Part shown: positions 24,108 to 34,415 of the stretch, one piece after another | Numbering within the stretch: position 1 is the first letter of the stretch | How the letters are laid out: each line of letters opens with the position of its first letter | Assembly: GCF_033546935.1 (NCBI RefSeq) | Contig: NZ_CP137854.1 | Location: 3,720,001-3,784,000, forward strand | Length of the DNA stretch: 64,000 nucleotides | DNA from: Xylophilus sp. GOD-11R | Lineage (GTDB): Bacteria > Pseudomonadota > Gammaproteobacteria > Burkholderiales > Burkholderiaceae_C | Direction of reading: 5' to 3' | Notes under the pieces: generated by a model | The model's database searches: none | The model's input: only the letters and a program-made list of their open reading frames with translations | Told to the model about the DNA's origin: nothing | Program-made: the position numbers and the translations under genes

Positions 24108-25625
24108 TTGGGACAAGAACTGAAAAAGATCGGCATCGTCGGCGCCGGCGCCATGGGACGCGGCATCGCGCAGGCATGCGCCGCCGCCGGCTGCGAGGTG
24201 CAGCTGTTCGACATGGCCGCCGACGCGGTGGCTCGGGCGCTCGACGCCGTCCGGACGGACCTCGCGCAAGGCGTGGCCAAGGGTCGTCTGAGCCAGGAAG
24301 ACCTCGACGCCACCATGGCCCGGCTGCAAGGTATCGGCGACATCGCGCTGATGGCCGACCGCGACTTGGTGGTCGAAGCGATCGTGGAAAAGCTCGAGCC
24401 CAAGCAGCAGCTGTTTCGCCAGCTCGAAGGCATTGTCGGACCGGACTGCGTGCTTGCGACCAACACCTCATCGCTCAGCGTGACGGCCATCGCCGCCAAC
24501 TGCGAGCGGCCACAGCGAGTGGCCGGGTGGCATTTCTTCAACCCCGTCACTCGCATGCGGGTGGTGGAAGTGATCCAGGCTCCGCGCACCTCCGACGAGG
24601 CGGTGGAGGCGCTGGGCGAGCTGTCCAGGCGCATGGGCCACCGTGGCGTGCGCACATCCGACTCGCCGGGCTTCGTGGTCAACCACGCCGGGCGAGCATT
24701 CGTCACCGAAGGGCTGAAGCTGCTGTCGGAACGCACTGCCGAGCATCCAGTACTCGACGGCATCCTGCGGTCCTGCGCGGGCTTTCGCATGGGCCCGCTG
24801 GAGTTGCTCGACCTGACCGGTCTGGACGTGTCGGTGCCGGTGATGGAATCGATCCACGGCCAGTACTACGGCGACGACCGCTACCGCCCTTCCCCCCTCG
24901 CCCGCACCCGTCTGTTGGCCGGCCTGTTGGGCCGCAAGGCCGGCCAGGGCTTTTACCGCTACGAAGCCGGTGCCGGTGCCGCCACGCCCGCCGACGCCAA
25001 GACGCTCGCAGCACCCTACGAGGGCGCCGTGTGGTGGCCCGACGACGGCCCGGCCGCCCTGCCCGCGGCGCTGGCAGAGATCCTCGGCGCGGTTCGCCGC
25101 GTGGCCGACCCGGCCCAGGCTGACCTGCTGCTGCTCGCACCACTGGCTGAAGACCTGTCCACCACCGTCGCCACACTCGGCCTCGACGCCGCCCGAGCGG
25201 TGGCGATAGACCCGCTTTTCGGCAGCCGCAACGGCGTCACCCTCATGGCCAGCCCGGCCACCAGCGGCGCTGCCATCGACGCCGCGCAAGCCGCCTTCGC
25301 CGCCGCCGCGGTGCCCGCCTTCGTCATCGCCGACTCGCCCGGTTACGTGGCGCCGCGCGTGGTCGCCTGCGTGGTCAACCTGGCTTGCGAGATGGCGCAA
25401 CAGGCGGTCGCCTCGCCGGCCGACATCGACGCTGCGGTGCGCCTGGGCCTGGGCTACCCCATGGGGCCGTTCGAATGGGGCGACAAGCTCGGTGCCACAA
25501 GGGTGCTGGAGGTGCTGCGCGGCCTGCAAACCACTTTCGGCGACCAGCGCTACCGCCCCGCCCCCTGGCTCGTTCGCCGCGCCCGCCTCGGACTAAGCCT
25601 GTCCGCACCCGATCGGCAACCCTGA
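24108..25625 (+). CDS. Two-domain 3-hydroxyacyl-CoA dehydrogenase (PaaH-like)
   Basis: A 505-residue protein fusing a full 3-hydroxyacyl-CoA dehydrogenase to a second C-terminal helical domain, as in 3-hydroxyadipyl-CoA dehydrogenase PaaH. Motifs: IGIVGAGAMGRGIAQACAAA (NAD site), ATNTSSLSVTAIA, the catalytic His in AGWHFFNPVTRMRVVEV, DSPGFVVNHAGR, then a second IADSPGYVAPRVVACVVN and LGLGYPMGPFEWGD. I chose the TTG at 24108, preceded by GGAGC; no ATG fits. It forms an operon with the 3-oxoadipyl-CoA-type thiolase 25 bp downstream. Confidence 0.88.
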   Translation: MGQELKKIGIVGAGAMGRGIAQACAAAGCEVQLFDMAADAVARALDAVRTDLAQGVAKGRLSQEDLDATMARLQGIGDIALMADRDLVVEAIVEKLEPKQQLFRQLEGIVGPDCVLATNTSSLSVTAIAANCERPQRVAGWHFFNPVTRMRVVEVIQAPRTSDEAVEALGELSRRMGHRGVRTSDSPGFVVNHAGRAFVTEGLKLLSERTAEHPVLDGILRSCAGFRMGPLELLDLTGLDVSVPVMESIHGQYYGDDRYRPSPLARTRLLAGLLGRKAGQGFYRYEAGAGAATPADAKTLAAPYEGAVWWPDDGPAALPAALAEILGAVRRVADPAQADLLLLAPLAEDLSTTVATLGLDAARAVAIDPLFGSRNGVTLMASPATSGAAIDAAQAAFAAAAVPAFVIADSPGYVAPRVVACVVNLACEMAQQAVASPADIDAAVRLGLGYPMGPFEWGDKLGATRVLEVLRGLQTTFGDQRYRPAPWLVRRARLGLSLSAPDRQP

Positions 25626-25650
25626 AATTTCTCGACTCCCTCCAAGAACT

Positions 25651-26856
<1,206 letters not shown>

Positions 26857-26908
26857 CCATGCACGGCTTATCCATCTTCTCCGACCCCACTTACCCAGAG
26901 CAGACATC

Positions 26909-28027
26909 ATGCAGATAGGCGTACCCGCCGAAACCACGGCGGGAGAAACCCGCGTGGCCGTTACCCCTGAAACGGCCAGGAAACTCGTCGCCCAGGGCCA
27001 CCGCCTGCGTATCGCCAGCGGTGCGGGACTGGCCGCGAGCGTGCCCGACACAGCCTACGAGGCTGTCGGCGCCGAGATCACCGACCAGCCGGGCGCCCTC
27101 GCCTGCGATCTGGTGCTGAAGGTGCGCGCACCGCTGCCCGCGGAGTTGCCGGCGATGCGTCCCGGCGCCACGCTGGTCGGCATGCTCGACCCCTTCGATG
27201 CCGCCGGCCTGCAGCGGATGGCCGAAGCCGGCCTGACCTCCTTCGCGCTGGAGGCCGCCCCCCGCACCACGCGGGCGCAAAGCATGGACGTGCTGTCCTC
27301 GCAGGCCAACATCGCCGGCTACAAGGCGGTGATGATCGCGGCCGACCGCTACCAGCGCTTCTTCCCGATGCTAATGACCGCGGCCGGTACGGTAAAGGCC
27401 GCGCGGCTTGTGGTGTTGGGCGTGGGCGTGGCGGGGTTGCAGGCTATCGCCACGGCCAAGCGCCTGGGCGCCGTCATCGAGGCATCGGACGTGCGGCCCA
27501 GCGTCAAGGAACAGGTCGAGTCGCTAGGCGCGAAGTACATCGACGTGCCGTACGAAACACAGGAAGAAAAGGATGCCGCGTTAGGCGTGGGCGGCTATGC
27601 GCGCCCCATGCCGCGGTCGTGGCTGGACCGCCAGAAGACCGAGGTGGCCAAGCGCGTGGCCGCGGCGGACATCGTCGTCACCACCGCACTGATCCCCGGC
27701 CGCCCGGCGCCGGAGCTGGTGACCGAAGACATGGTGCGCGCCATGAAACCCGGCTCGGTCATCGTCGACCTGGCCGCGCCGCAAGGCGGCAACTGCCCGC
27801 TGACCGAGCCCGGCCGCACGGTGCAGAAGCACGGCGTGACCCTGATCGGCGAGACCAACCTGCCCGCCCTGGTGGCGGCCGACGCCTCGGCCTTGTACGC
27901 CCGCAACGTGCTGGACTTTCTGAAGCTGGTGGTCGAGCCCGAGGCCGGCATCCGCATCGACATGAACGACGACATCGTCGCTGCCTGCCTGGTCACGCAG
28001 GGCGGCGAGGTGAAGAGGACGAGGTAG
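26909..28027 (+). CDS. pntAa: NAD(P) transhydrogenase subunit alpha part 1
   Basis: A 372-residue NAD(H)-binding domain I of the proton-translocating transhydrogenase, which moves hydride from NADH to NADP+ using the proton gradient. It has MQIGVPAETTAGETRVAVTP, the RAQSMDVLSSQANIAGYKAV loop, the Rossmann LVVLGVGVAGLQAIATAKRL and DLAAPQGGNCPLT. It lacks membrane segments, as in the three-subunit (Rhodospirillum-type) enzymes. It is 2 bp before pntAb, and could supply NADPH to the dienoyl-CoA reductase. Confidence 0.95.
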   Translation: MQIGVPAETTAGETRVAVTPETARKLVAQGHRLRIASGAGLAASVPDTAYEAVGAEITDQPGALACDLVLKVRAPLPAELPAMRPGATLVGMLDPFDAAGLQRMAEAGLTSFALEAAPRTTRAQSMDVLSSQANIAGYKAVMIAADRYQRFFPMLMTAAGTVKAARLVVLGVGVAGLQAIATAKRLGAVIEASDVRPSVKEQVESLGAKYIDVPYETQEEKDAALGVGGYARPMPRSWLDRQKTEVAKRVAAADIVVTTALIPGRPAPELVTEDMVRAMKPGSVIVDLAAPQGGNCPLTEPGRTVQKHGVTLIGETNLPALVAADASALYARNVLDFLKLVVEPEAGIRIDMNDDIVAACLVTQGGEVKRTR

Positions 28028-28029
28028 CC

Positions 28030-28338
28030 ATGGAAATTTCCCACACCATCATCAACCTGATCATCTTCGTGCTGGCCATCTACGTGGGCTACCACGTGGT
28101 CTGGACTGTCACCCCCGCCCTGCACACGCCGTTGATGGCGGTGACCAACGCCATCTCGGCGATCGTGATCGTGGGCGCCATGCTGGCCGCCGCGCTCACC
28201 GACACGCTCTTGGGAAAAAGCATGGGAGTGCTGGCCGTGGCACTGGCCGCTGTCAACATCTTCGGGGGCTTCATGGTCACCCGCCGCATGCTCGAGATGT
28301 TCCGCAAGAAGGACAAACGCACGGAGGTGCGCAAGTGA
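28030..28338 (+). CDS. pntAb: NAD(P) transhydrogenase subunit alpha part 2
   Basis: A 102-residue membrane subunit with three predicted helices (about residues 8-30, 38-58, 64-84) and a charged C-terminus (FRKKDKRTEVRK). The length and arrangement between pntAa and pntB fit PntAb of the three-subunit transhydrogenase. Its stop overlaps the GTG start of pntB. Confidence 0.92.
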   Translation: MEISHTIINLIIFVLAIYVGYHVVWTVTPALHTPLMAVTNAISAIVIVGAMLAAALTDTLLGKSMGVLAVALAAVNIFGGFMVTRRMLEMFRKKDKRTEVRK

Positions 28339-29759
28339 GCATGAATATCGTCACGCTGCTCTACCTGGCGGCATCGGTCTGTTTCATCCAGGCGCTCAAG
28401 GGACTCTCGCATCCCACCACCTCGATCCGCGGCAACCTGTTCGGCATGACCGGCATGGCCATCGCGGTACTAACCACCGGCGCGCTCATCGTGGAGCTGG
28501 CCGGCGGTGCCCTCGGCGGTCTGTCGTGGGTGCTTGTCGGCCTGGTGGCCGGCGGCGGCTACGGTGCCTGGCGTGCCAGGACGGTCGAGATGACCAAGAT
28601 GCCCGAGCTTGTCGCGTTCTTCCACAGCATGATCGGCCTGGCCGCGGTGTTCATCGCAGTGGCCGCCGTGGCCGAGCCGCACGCGTTCGGCATCGCGGCG
28701 CGCGGCAATCCGATCCCCGTGGGCAATCGGCTGGAGCTTTTCCTGGGCGCAGCCATCGGCGCCATCACCTTCAGTGGCTCGGTGATCGCCTTCGGCAAGC
28801 TCTCGGGCGGCTACAAGTTCCGCCTCTTCAGGGGCGCGCCGGTGGTGTTCACCGGCCAGCACCCGCTCAACCTGGCGTTGGGCCTGGTCACCATCGGCCT
28901 GGGGCTGGGCTTCATGCTCACCGAGAGCTGGCCGGCCTTCCTGGCCATGCTGGCCCTGGCGTTCGTCATGGGCGTGCTGATCATCATCCCGATCGGCGGC
29001 GCCGACATGCCGGTGGTGGTCTCCATGCTCAACAGCTACTCGGGGTGGGCCGCCGCTGGAATCGGCTTCTCGCTGAACAACTCGATGCTGATCATCGCGG
29101 GCTCGCTGGTGGGATCGTCCGGCGCCATTCTGTCCTACATCATGTGCAAGGCGATGAATCGCTCGTTCTTCAACGTGATCCTGGGCGGGTTCGGCGGCGA
29201 CGCGGCGGTAGCCACGGTCGGCGAAGCGGTGCAGCGGCCGGTCAAGAGCGGCAGCGCCGACGACGCCGCCTTCGTGCTGGGCAATGCCGAGACGGTTGTC
29301 ATCGTGCCCGGCTACGGCCTGGCGGTGGCGCGGGCGCAGCATGCGGTCAAGGAACTGGCCGAGAAGCTCACGCACCGGGGCATTACCGTGAAGTACGCGA
29401 TCCACCCGGTGGCCGGGCGCATGCCGGGCCACATGAACGTGCTGCTGGCCGAGGCAGAAGTGCCTTACGACCAGGTGTTCGAGATGGAGGACATCAACGG
29501 CGAGTTCGGCCAGGCTGACGTGGCAATCGTGCTCGGCGCCAACGACGTGGTGAACCCGGCCGCGCTGCAAAAGGGCACCGCCATCTACGGCATGCCGATC
29601 CTGGAGGCCTACAAGGCCAAGACAGTGATCGTGAACAAGCGTTCCATGGCTGCCGGCTACGCGGGCCTGGACAACGAACTGTTCTACATGGACAAGACCA
29701 TGATGGTCTTCGGCGACGCCAAGAAGGTCGTGGAGGACATGGTCAAGGCCATCGAATAG
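28335..29759 (+). CDS. pntB: NAD(P) transhydrogenase subunit beta
   Basis: A 474-residue membrane subunit: an N-terminal set of hydrophobic helices, then the NADP(H)-binding domain III with VIVPGYGLAVARAQHAVKEL, HPVAGRMPGHMNVLLAEA and VVNPAALQKGTAIYGMPI. GTG at 28335 overlaps the pntAb stop (GTGA); an ATG at 28341 is an alternative. It completes the proton-translocating transhydrogenase. Confidence 0.94.
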   Translation: MSMNIVTLLYLAASVCFIQALKGLSHPTTSIRGNLFGMTGMAIAVLTTGALIVELAGGALGGLSWVLVGLVAGGGYGAWRARTVEMTKMPELVAFFHSMIGLAAVFIAVAAVAEPHAFGIAARGNPIPVGNRLELFLGAAIGAITFSGSVIAFGKLSGGYKFRLFRGAPVVFTGQHPLNLALGLVTIGLGLGFMLTESWPAFLAMLALAFVMGVLIIIPIGGADMPVVVSMLNSYSGWAAAGIGFSLNNSMLIIAGSLVGSSGAILSYIMCKAMNRSFFNVILGGFGGDAAVATVGEAVQRPVKSGSADDAAFVLGNAETVVIVPGYGLAVARAQHAVKELAEKLTHRGITVKYAIHPVAGRMPGHMNVLLAEAEVPYDQVFEMEDINGEFGQADVAIVLGANDVVNPAALQKGTAIYGMPILEAYKAKTVIVNKRSMAAGYAGLDNELFYMDKTMMVFGDAKKVVEDMVKAIE

Positions 29760-29786
29760 CGGTCGACAACACAGGAGCTTTCTCCC

Positions 29787-30023
29787 ATGCGATATCTCAA
29801 ACTCTCGCGCAGCGATCTCGCGGCCCTGGGCATGCACCACGTGACGTCGGTGGAGCAGCTGGAGATCGACGAAAACACGGTCCTGCAGGGCACTGGCAAC
29901 CTGGTGCTGTTCGAAAAATGGTGCCAGGACCTCGACGCCGCTGGATGCGCCTACGAGATCCATCACGGCAAGTGGCCGACTCCGCCCGGCGTTGGCACAT
30001 CCCTTTACCCGAAGACGACATGA
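29787..30023 (+). CDS. Small hypothetical protein (78 aa), translationally coupled
   Basis: A 78-residue ORF of unknown family beginning MRYLKLSRSDLAALGMHHVT, with no signal peptide or membrane segment. An ACAGGAGC ribosome-binding site precedes it, and its stop overlaps the next ATG as ATGA. That coupling, and good GC-rich codon use, argue it is real. It may be part of a small unit with the NTF2-like and CMD genes. I do not recognise it. Confidence 0.55.
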   Translation: MRYLKLSRSDLAALGMHHVTSVEQLEIDENTVLQGTGNLVLFEKWCQDLDAAGCAYEIHHGKWPTPPGVGTSLYPKTT

Positions 30024-30421
30024 CCGAATTCCCCCAAGACGACCCGCGTCGCCAGACGCTGCTGGAGAGCCACCGCCGACGCGCAGATAGCCTGCTGCGC
30101 AACGACGCCGACGCCCTGGCCGCCCTGCTGGACGACCGCCTGGTCTTTGTGCATGCCAACGGCCGCACTGAGTCCAAGACCGAACTCGTCTCCTCGTTGC
30201 GCGAAGCCCGCCTGCGCTACGACAGCGTGCAGATGCTCGACAGCCGGGTCAGCCTGCTGGGCGACATCGCGTTGATCGAAGGCGAGCTGCATGCCCGGAT
30301 CTTCGCCCGTGGCGAACAGAAAACGTTGGCAACCGCCTTCTGCTCGACCTGGATCGGCGGCGATGGCGGCTGGAAGCTGCTCGCCTATGCGGCCACGCCG
30401 CTGCCCAAGGCCGCGCCATGA
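30020..30421 (+). CDS. Nuclear transport factor 2 / SnoaL-like protein
   Basis: A 133-residue protein of the NTF2-like alpha+beta barrel type. The pattern LLRNDADALAALLDDRLVFVHANGRTESK followed by beta-strands (ALIEGELHARIFARG; FCSTWIGGDGGWKLLAYAAT) matches small DUF4440/SnoaL-like families, which bind or transform small molecules. The ATG overlaps the previous stop, and its own stop overlaps the CMD start (ATGA). Specific function unknown. Confidence 0.75.
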   Translation: MTEFPQDDPRRQTLLESHRRRADSLLRNDADALAALLDDRLVFVHANGRTESKTELVSSLREARLRYDSVQMLDSRVSLLGDIALIEGELHARIFARGEQKTLATAFCSTWIGGDGGWKLLAYAATPLPKAAP

Positions 30422-30753
30422 CGTCGGCGACCAGCGGTGATTCGGCCCGCGTCTACCAGCACGTACCCCAGCTCGCACGCTTGCGCGAGCAGGTACTGCT
30501 TGGCGATGTGTGGAAGCAGCCCGAGATGGCCTACCGCGATCGCATCCTGGTGACCTGCACCATCCTCGCGACCTGCGGCAAGCTCGACGAACTCAAGGTT
30601 TGGATGCGGCGCGGTGTAGAGAACGGCATCACCCTCGACGAGCTGCGCGGCATGGTGGTGCAGCTGGCCTTCTATGTCGGCTGGCCCACCGCGCTCGGCG
30701 CCGGCAAGGCCGCGCTGGAACTGTTCGACAAAGCGGGCAAGCCGCCCGCCTGA
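30418..30753 (+). CDS. Carboxymuconolactone decarboxylase family protein
   Basis: A 111-residue CMD-family protein (AhpD/PcaC-like fold) with RDRILVTCTILATCGKLDELKVWMRRGVENG and ITLDELRGMVVQLAFYVGWPTALGA, including the conserved WP. The redox CxxC of AhpD is not present. Members decarboxylate gamma-carboxymuconolactone or have unknown roles. It is the third gene of the coupled small-gene trio after pntB. Confidence 0.85.
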   Translation: MTSATSGDSARVYQHVPQLARLREQVLLGDVWKQPEMAYRDRILVTCTILATCGKLDELKVWMRRGVENGITLDELRGMVVQLAFYVGWPTALGAGKAALELFDKAGKPPA

Positions 30754-30776
30754 TCGCTGCGAGCCACAGTCGCCGG

Positions 30777-31760
30777 CTACTGCTTGGGAATGCCGAGTTC
30801 GGCGACCAGCTTCTTCATCTCTGCAGTCTCCTTCACCACGTAGTCGTCCAACTCCTGCGGGCTCATGGGCGTCGGGTCCGAACCCTCGCTCACGAAACGG
30901 TCGTGCAGCTCCTTGCTGGTGATGGCGTAGCGCAGCGCATCGGAGAGCTTCTGCACCACGTCCTTGGGCGTGCCCGCCTTGGCGACCAGACCCAGCCAGA
31001 GCGTATAGCTGTAGTTCACGCCCTGCTCGGCGAAGGTGGGCACGTTGGGCAACGGCGCGATGCGCGCGGTGGAAGTCACCGCCAGGGGCCGCAACTTGCC
31101 GGACTGGATGTACGAAATGCTGCTGATGTAGCCGTCGAAGATGGTGTTGACCAGGCCCGAGGCCACGTCTGGCAGCGCCACGCCATTGCCCTTGTAAGGC
31201 ACCGTCGCCACGTCCAATCCCTGCTGACGGAAGAACATGGCGGCAGCCATGTGCGGCGGCCCGCCGATGCCGCCCGAGGCGAAGGTGAGCTTGTCGGTCC
31301 TGGCCCTCGCGATGAACTCGGCCAGGTTGCGCGACGGATCGGTTGCGCCAACCAGCATCATGAAAGGCAGGCGGCTCATCAAGCCGATCGAGTTGAAGTC
31401 CTTCACCGGGTCGTAGCCCGCCTCGGACTTGAGTGCCGGAATGATGGTGAAGCCGTTGGCCTGCGCGAGGATGGTGTAGCCGTCGGCGGGCTGGTCCTTC
31501 ACGTACCGGGTGCCGACCATGGTGTCGCCGCCCACCCGGTTGTCGACCAGCACCGGCTGACCGAGCCGCTCGCCCATCTTCTGCGCGATGAGACGCGTGA
31601 TCAGGTCCATCGAGCCGCCCGGTGCCGCAGGCACGATGATGCGGATCGGTTTGCTCGGAAAGGCGTCGGCGGCCGATGTAGCCGTGCTGCCCAGACCCAG
31701 GCCTGCTACCACGGCGAATGCGACGTGTGCGATACGGCGCCTGGAAAGATCAACGTTCAT
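30777..31760 (-). CDS. TctC/Bug-family substrate-binding protein
   Basis: A 327-residue periplasmic binding protein with an N-terminal signal (MNVDLSRRRIAHVAFAVVAG, Ala-rich cleavage near ATSAAD). Bug signatures: PIRIIVPAAPGGSMDLITR, NRVGGDTMVGTRYVK, YKGNGVALPDV and VPTFAEQGV. It is a close paralogue of the 37767 protein, sharing the QANGFTI and MKKLVAE-type C-terminus. It stands alone beside a LysR gene, with no permease nearby. Confidence 0.93.
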   Translation of the reverse strand: MNVDLSRRRIAHVAFAVVAGLGLGSTATSAADAFPSKPIRIIVPAAPGGSMDLITRLIAQKMGERLGQPVLVDNRVGGDTMVGTRYVKDQPADGYTILAQANGFTIIPALKSEAGYDPVKDFNSIGLMSRLPFMMLVGATDPSRNLAEFIARARTDKLTFASGGIGGPPHMAAAMFFRQQGLDVATVPYKGNGVALPDVASGLVNTIFDGYISSISYIQSGKLRPLAVTSTARIAPLPNVPTFAEQGVNYSYTLWLGLVAKAGTPKDVVQKLSDALRYAITSKELHDRFVSEGSDPTPMSPQELDDYVVKETAEMKKLVAELGIPKQ

Positions 31761-31889
31761 TTTTTGTCTCCGTCTTGTTGAACCGGTAAGCAAGGTGAGC
31801 CACCGACCTGTCGGGCACGGCCGCTCGGCGGCCTGGCTCCCGGCAGCGCTGGTGCGAAACATGTGCCAGTTGGTGGCGACCGCTGGTAA

Positions 31890-32834
31890 CTACCGAGCCA
31901 GCGCCGCAGCGACGGCCGGAGCTTCGTCGGCATGCGTGTTGAAGTCGGCGTCGGCAAGGCCGGGATCGAGCTGCGAGATGAAGTCGTGGACATGGCGCGG
32001 CAGGTGCATGTGCCGGCGCAGCACCACCGCCGACAGGGCCGGCTCGAACAGGTGGCTCGCGTCGCGCACCGCCAGGCCCTGGTCCACGCCCGAGCGATGA
32101 CAGGCCGCCGAGATGATGCCCACTCCCAGACCCGCGGCCACGTAGCTTTTGACCAGGTCGGTATCGAGTGCCTGCAGCGCGACGTCGACCCGCACGCCGG
32201 CGTCGCGGAACACGGTCACGATCTGCCCGCCATGCGAGCCGAACGAATGTGGCAGAACCACCGGATAGGCCGCGATGCGCTCAAGCGTGAGCTCTGGTCC
32301 GTCGAGCAGCGGGTGGCCGTTGGGCGCCAGCAGCACCCGCGGCGATCCACGGAAAGGGAAGGCCACCACTTCGCTCGACGCTGCCGGCGGCATCAGTGTC
32401 AGCCCCACCACGGCCCGACCGTCGCGCACCATGTCGACCACCGCTTCCGGCGACACCTGCAGCATCTTCACGCGAACCCGTGGGAAACGGTCGATGAAAC
32501 TCGCGAGCTTCGGCAGCACCAGGTATTTGGCATGCATGTGGCTGGCCGCCAGCGCGAAATCGCCAACACCGACATCCCCGTGCGCAGCGGCGCGGAGGTT
32601 ATCGGTGCATTGCAACGCACGGCGTGCCCACGCCAGGCACCGCTCGCCCGCCTCACTCAGAGCCACCGGCCGACCGGCCTGGCGCAGCAGCAGATCGCAG
32701 CCGAGCTCTTCCTCGAGCTGGCGCAACTGTTTGCTGATGGCCGGTTGGGTGGCGTGCAGCGCCAGAGCTGCGCGCGAAATGTTGAATCCGACGTCCGCGA
32801 CCGTGCACAGGCATTGCAACTGGCGCAGCTTCAC
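31890..32834 (-). CDS. LysR-family (CysB-like) transcriptional regulator
   Basis: A 314-residue LysR regulator. The HTH is VKLRQLQCLCTVADVGFNIS...TQPAISKQLRQLEEELG, closest in form to the CysB/Cbl group. The effector domain runs VLPKLASFIDRFPRVRVKML to the C-terminus. The GTG at 32834 (VKLRQLQ) is chosen because homologues start there; in-frame ATGs at 32903 and 32894 would add an unlikely basic extension. The start is therefore uncertain. Confidence 0.85.
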   Translation of the reverse strand: MKLRQLQCLCTVADVGFNISRAALALHATQPAISKQLRQLEEELGCDLLLRQAGRPVALSEAGERCLAWARRALQCTDNLRAAAHGDVGVGDFALAASHMHAKYLVLPKLASFIDRFPRVRVKMLQVSPEAVVDMVRDGRAVVGLTLMPPAASSEVVAFPFRGSPRVLLAPNGHPLLDGPELTLERIAAYPVVLPHSFGSHGGQIVTVFRDAGVRVDVALQALDTDLVKSYVAAGLGVGIISAACHRSGVDQGLAVRDASHLFEPALSAVVLRRHMHLPRHVHDFISQLDPGLADADFNTHADEAPAVAAALAR

Positions 32835-33058
32835 CTTTCGCCGCCCCCGACGGCGAGAAGTTTTCGAACATATTCGATGATTGCCATGCTTCATGACGAG
32901 CAATTACCATTCCATTAAGCGATTTATTATCGTTTTTACCTAGCCCGCATTTATGACGTGACTGCGCGGCAGGCAACCGCGTCTTTCTTGAAGACACCGC
33001 TGACCGTACCGAATACGCGGCATTCCGTTCTAAATGTTTTCCCAGGGTATTCCATTCA

Positions 33059-33118
33059 GTTTGGCAAGCCAAACAAAATATCAGACTGATATTTTTCGGT
33101 TATCTGCTGAAATAACCG
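33059..33118. repeat. Three consecutive perfect inverted repeats upstream of the porin gene
   Basis: GTTTGGC-AA-GCCAAAC (33059-33074), AAAATATCA-GAC-TGATATTTT (33075-33095) and CGGTTAT-N8-ATAACCG (33097-33118) abut one another in the 377-bp gap (32835-33211). The DNA is unusually AT-rich. They could be operators or 5'-UTR hairpins for the porin. I see no other feature in this gap beyond possible promoter elements. Confidence 0.7.
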
Positions 33119-33211
33119 TACCCCCAGATAGGCGGGTGGAAATGGCCTGTGAGGCCCCGCGTCGCGCGCAAGGCGTGCAACGCCGGAATACCAACCAACG
33201 GAGACTGCTAG

Positions 33212-34318
33212 ATGAAAAAATCACTGCTGACGATGGCGGCGCTCGCCGCATTCAGCCCGGCCCTGTTCGCACAATCGTCGGTCACACTTTTCGGGGTGCT
33301 GGATGCAGGCGTCGGGCGGATCAGCAATTCCGGCGCGGGTAGTACCAACGGCATCACCAACGGCGCCAACACCACGAGCCGACTCGGCTTCCGCGGAACC
33401 GAAGACCTGGGTGGTGGACTTGCCGCGAGTTTCTGGCTTGAAGGTGAAGTGCAGGCAGACAACGGCAACGCGGCCGGCTTCAACTTTGTCCGCCGCTCCA
33501 CGGTGAGCCTGTCGGGCAACTTCGGCGAGGTTCGCCTCGGTCGCGATTTCACCGCGCACTACCTGAACATGATCGCTTTCGACTCCGCCGCCCAGCGAGG
33601 GTTCGGCACGATCGAGAACTACGGGCCGGGAGCCGGAGTCACCACCAGCGGCGGTGCAGGCTTGAGTTACATCCGTACCAGCAACGCGGTGTCGTACTTT
33701 CTGCCAGCCACGCTCGGCGGTTTCTACGGTTCGGTGCAGTACGCCTTTGGCGAGCGCAACTCCGACACACCCACGACCGCCACCAACTCCGACAAGCAAG
33801 GCAACTACCTGGGTGGCCGTGCCGGCTTTACCAACGGAGCGCTCGACGTGGCGGCTGGCTACGGCGTTTTTTATGACGTCTCGCGCAACGCGGCCTATGT
33901 CGACGACTACAAAGTCGCCAACCTGGGTGCCTCCTACAACTTCGGCTTCATCAAGCCGATGGCGTTCTTTCAACGCGAAACCCTGGATGGCCGCGGGGCG
34001 TTGCCGGAGTTCAAGTTCAACACCTACGCCATCGGCTTCACCGCGCCGCTCGGCGCGGGCTTGCTGCGTGGCCAGATCTCGCGCTATGACAACAAGTCGG
34101 CAAACGCTTCGAATCTGGACGCCAATAAAGTTTCGGTAGGTTATGCCTATAACCTTTCCAAACGCACTGCAATTTACGCGGAAGTGGCACGCGTCAATAA
34201 TCAGGGCGCCGGCAATTTTGTCGTCGGTACCGTCGGCGGGTCTATTCCCAACGTGAACGCCCCAACCCCCGGCGGAAACTCGACGGGTTATGTCGTAGGC
34301 CTCAAACACACATTCTGA
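33212..34318 (+). CDS. Gram-negative porin
   Basis: A 368-residue outer-membrane general porin of the Burkholderiales type. A signal peptide (MKKSLLTMAALAAFSPALFA, cleavage before QSSV) is followed by alternating amphipathic beta-strands (SVTLFGVLDAGV, SRLGFRGTEDLGGGLAASFW, GEVRLGRDF) and the terminal Phe (GLKHTF) needed for outer-membrane assembly. Regulation may involve the three palindromes upstream. A good terminator follows. Confidence 0.95.
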   Translation: MKKSLLTMAALAAFSPALFAQSSVTLFGVLDAGVGRISNSGAGSTNGITNGANTTSRLGFRGTEDLGGGLAASFWLEGEVQADNGNAAGFNFVRRSTVSLSGNFGEVRLGRDFTAHYLNMIAFDSAAQRGFGTIENYGPGAGVTTSGGAGLSYIRTSNAVSYFLPATLGGFYGSVQYAFGERNSDTPTTATNSDKQGNYLGGRAGFTNGALDVAAGYGVFYDVSRNAAYVDDYKVANLGASYNFGFIKPMAFFQRETLDGRGALPEFKFNTYAIGFTAPLGAGLLRGQISRYDNKSANASNLDANKVSVGYAYNLSKRTAIYAEVARVNNQGAGNFVVGTVGGSIPNVNAPTPGGNSTGYVVGLKHTF

Positions 34319-34362
34319 TAGATTATTGCCGGCGCTGCCGGCACTTGTTTCCCCAAGGTATT

Positions 34363-34396
34363 GAAGGCTGCCGACCCCCGACAGCCTTCTTTTTTA
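34363..34396 (+). terminator. Rho-independent terminator of the porin gene
   Basis: GAAGGCTG/CAGCCTTC stem followed by TTTTTT on the plus strand, 45 bp after the porin stop. Confidence 0.9.
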
Positions 34397-34415
34397 TTGG
34401 CGAACCGTATTTTCT

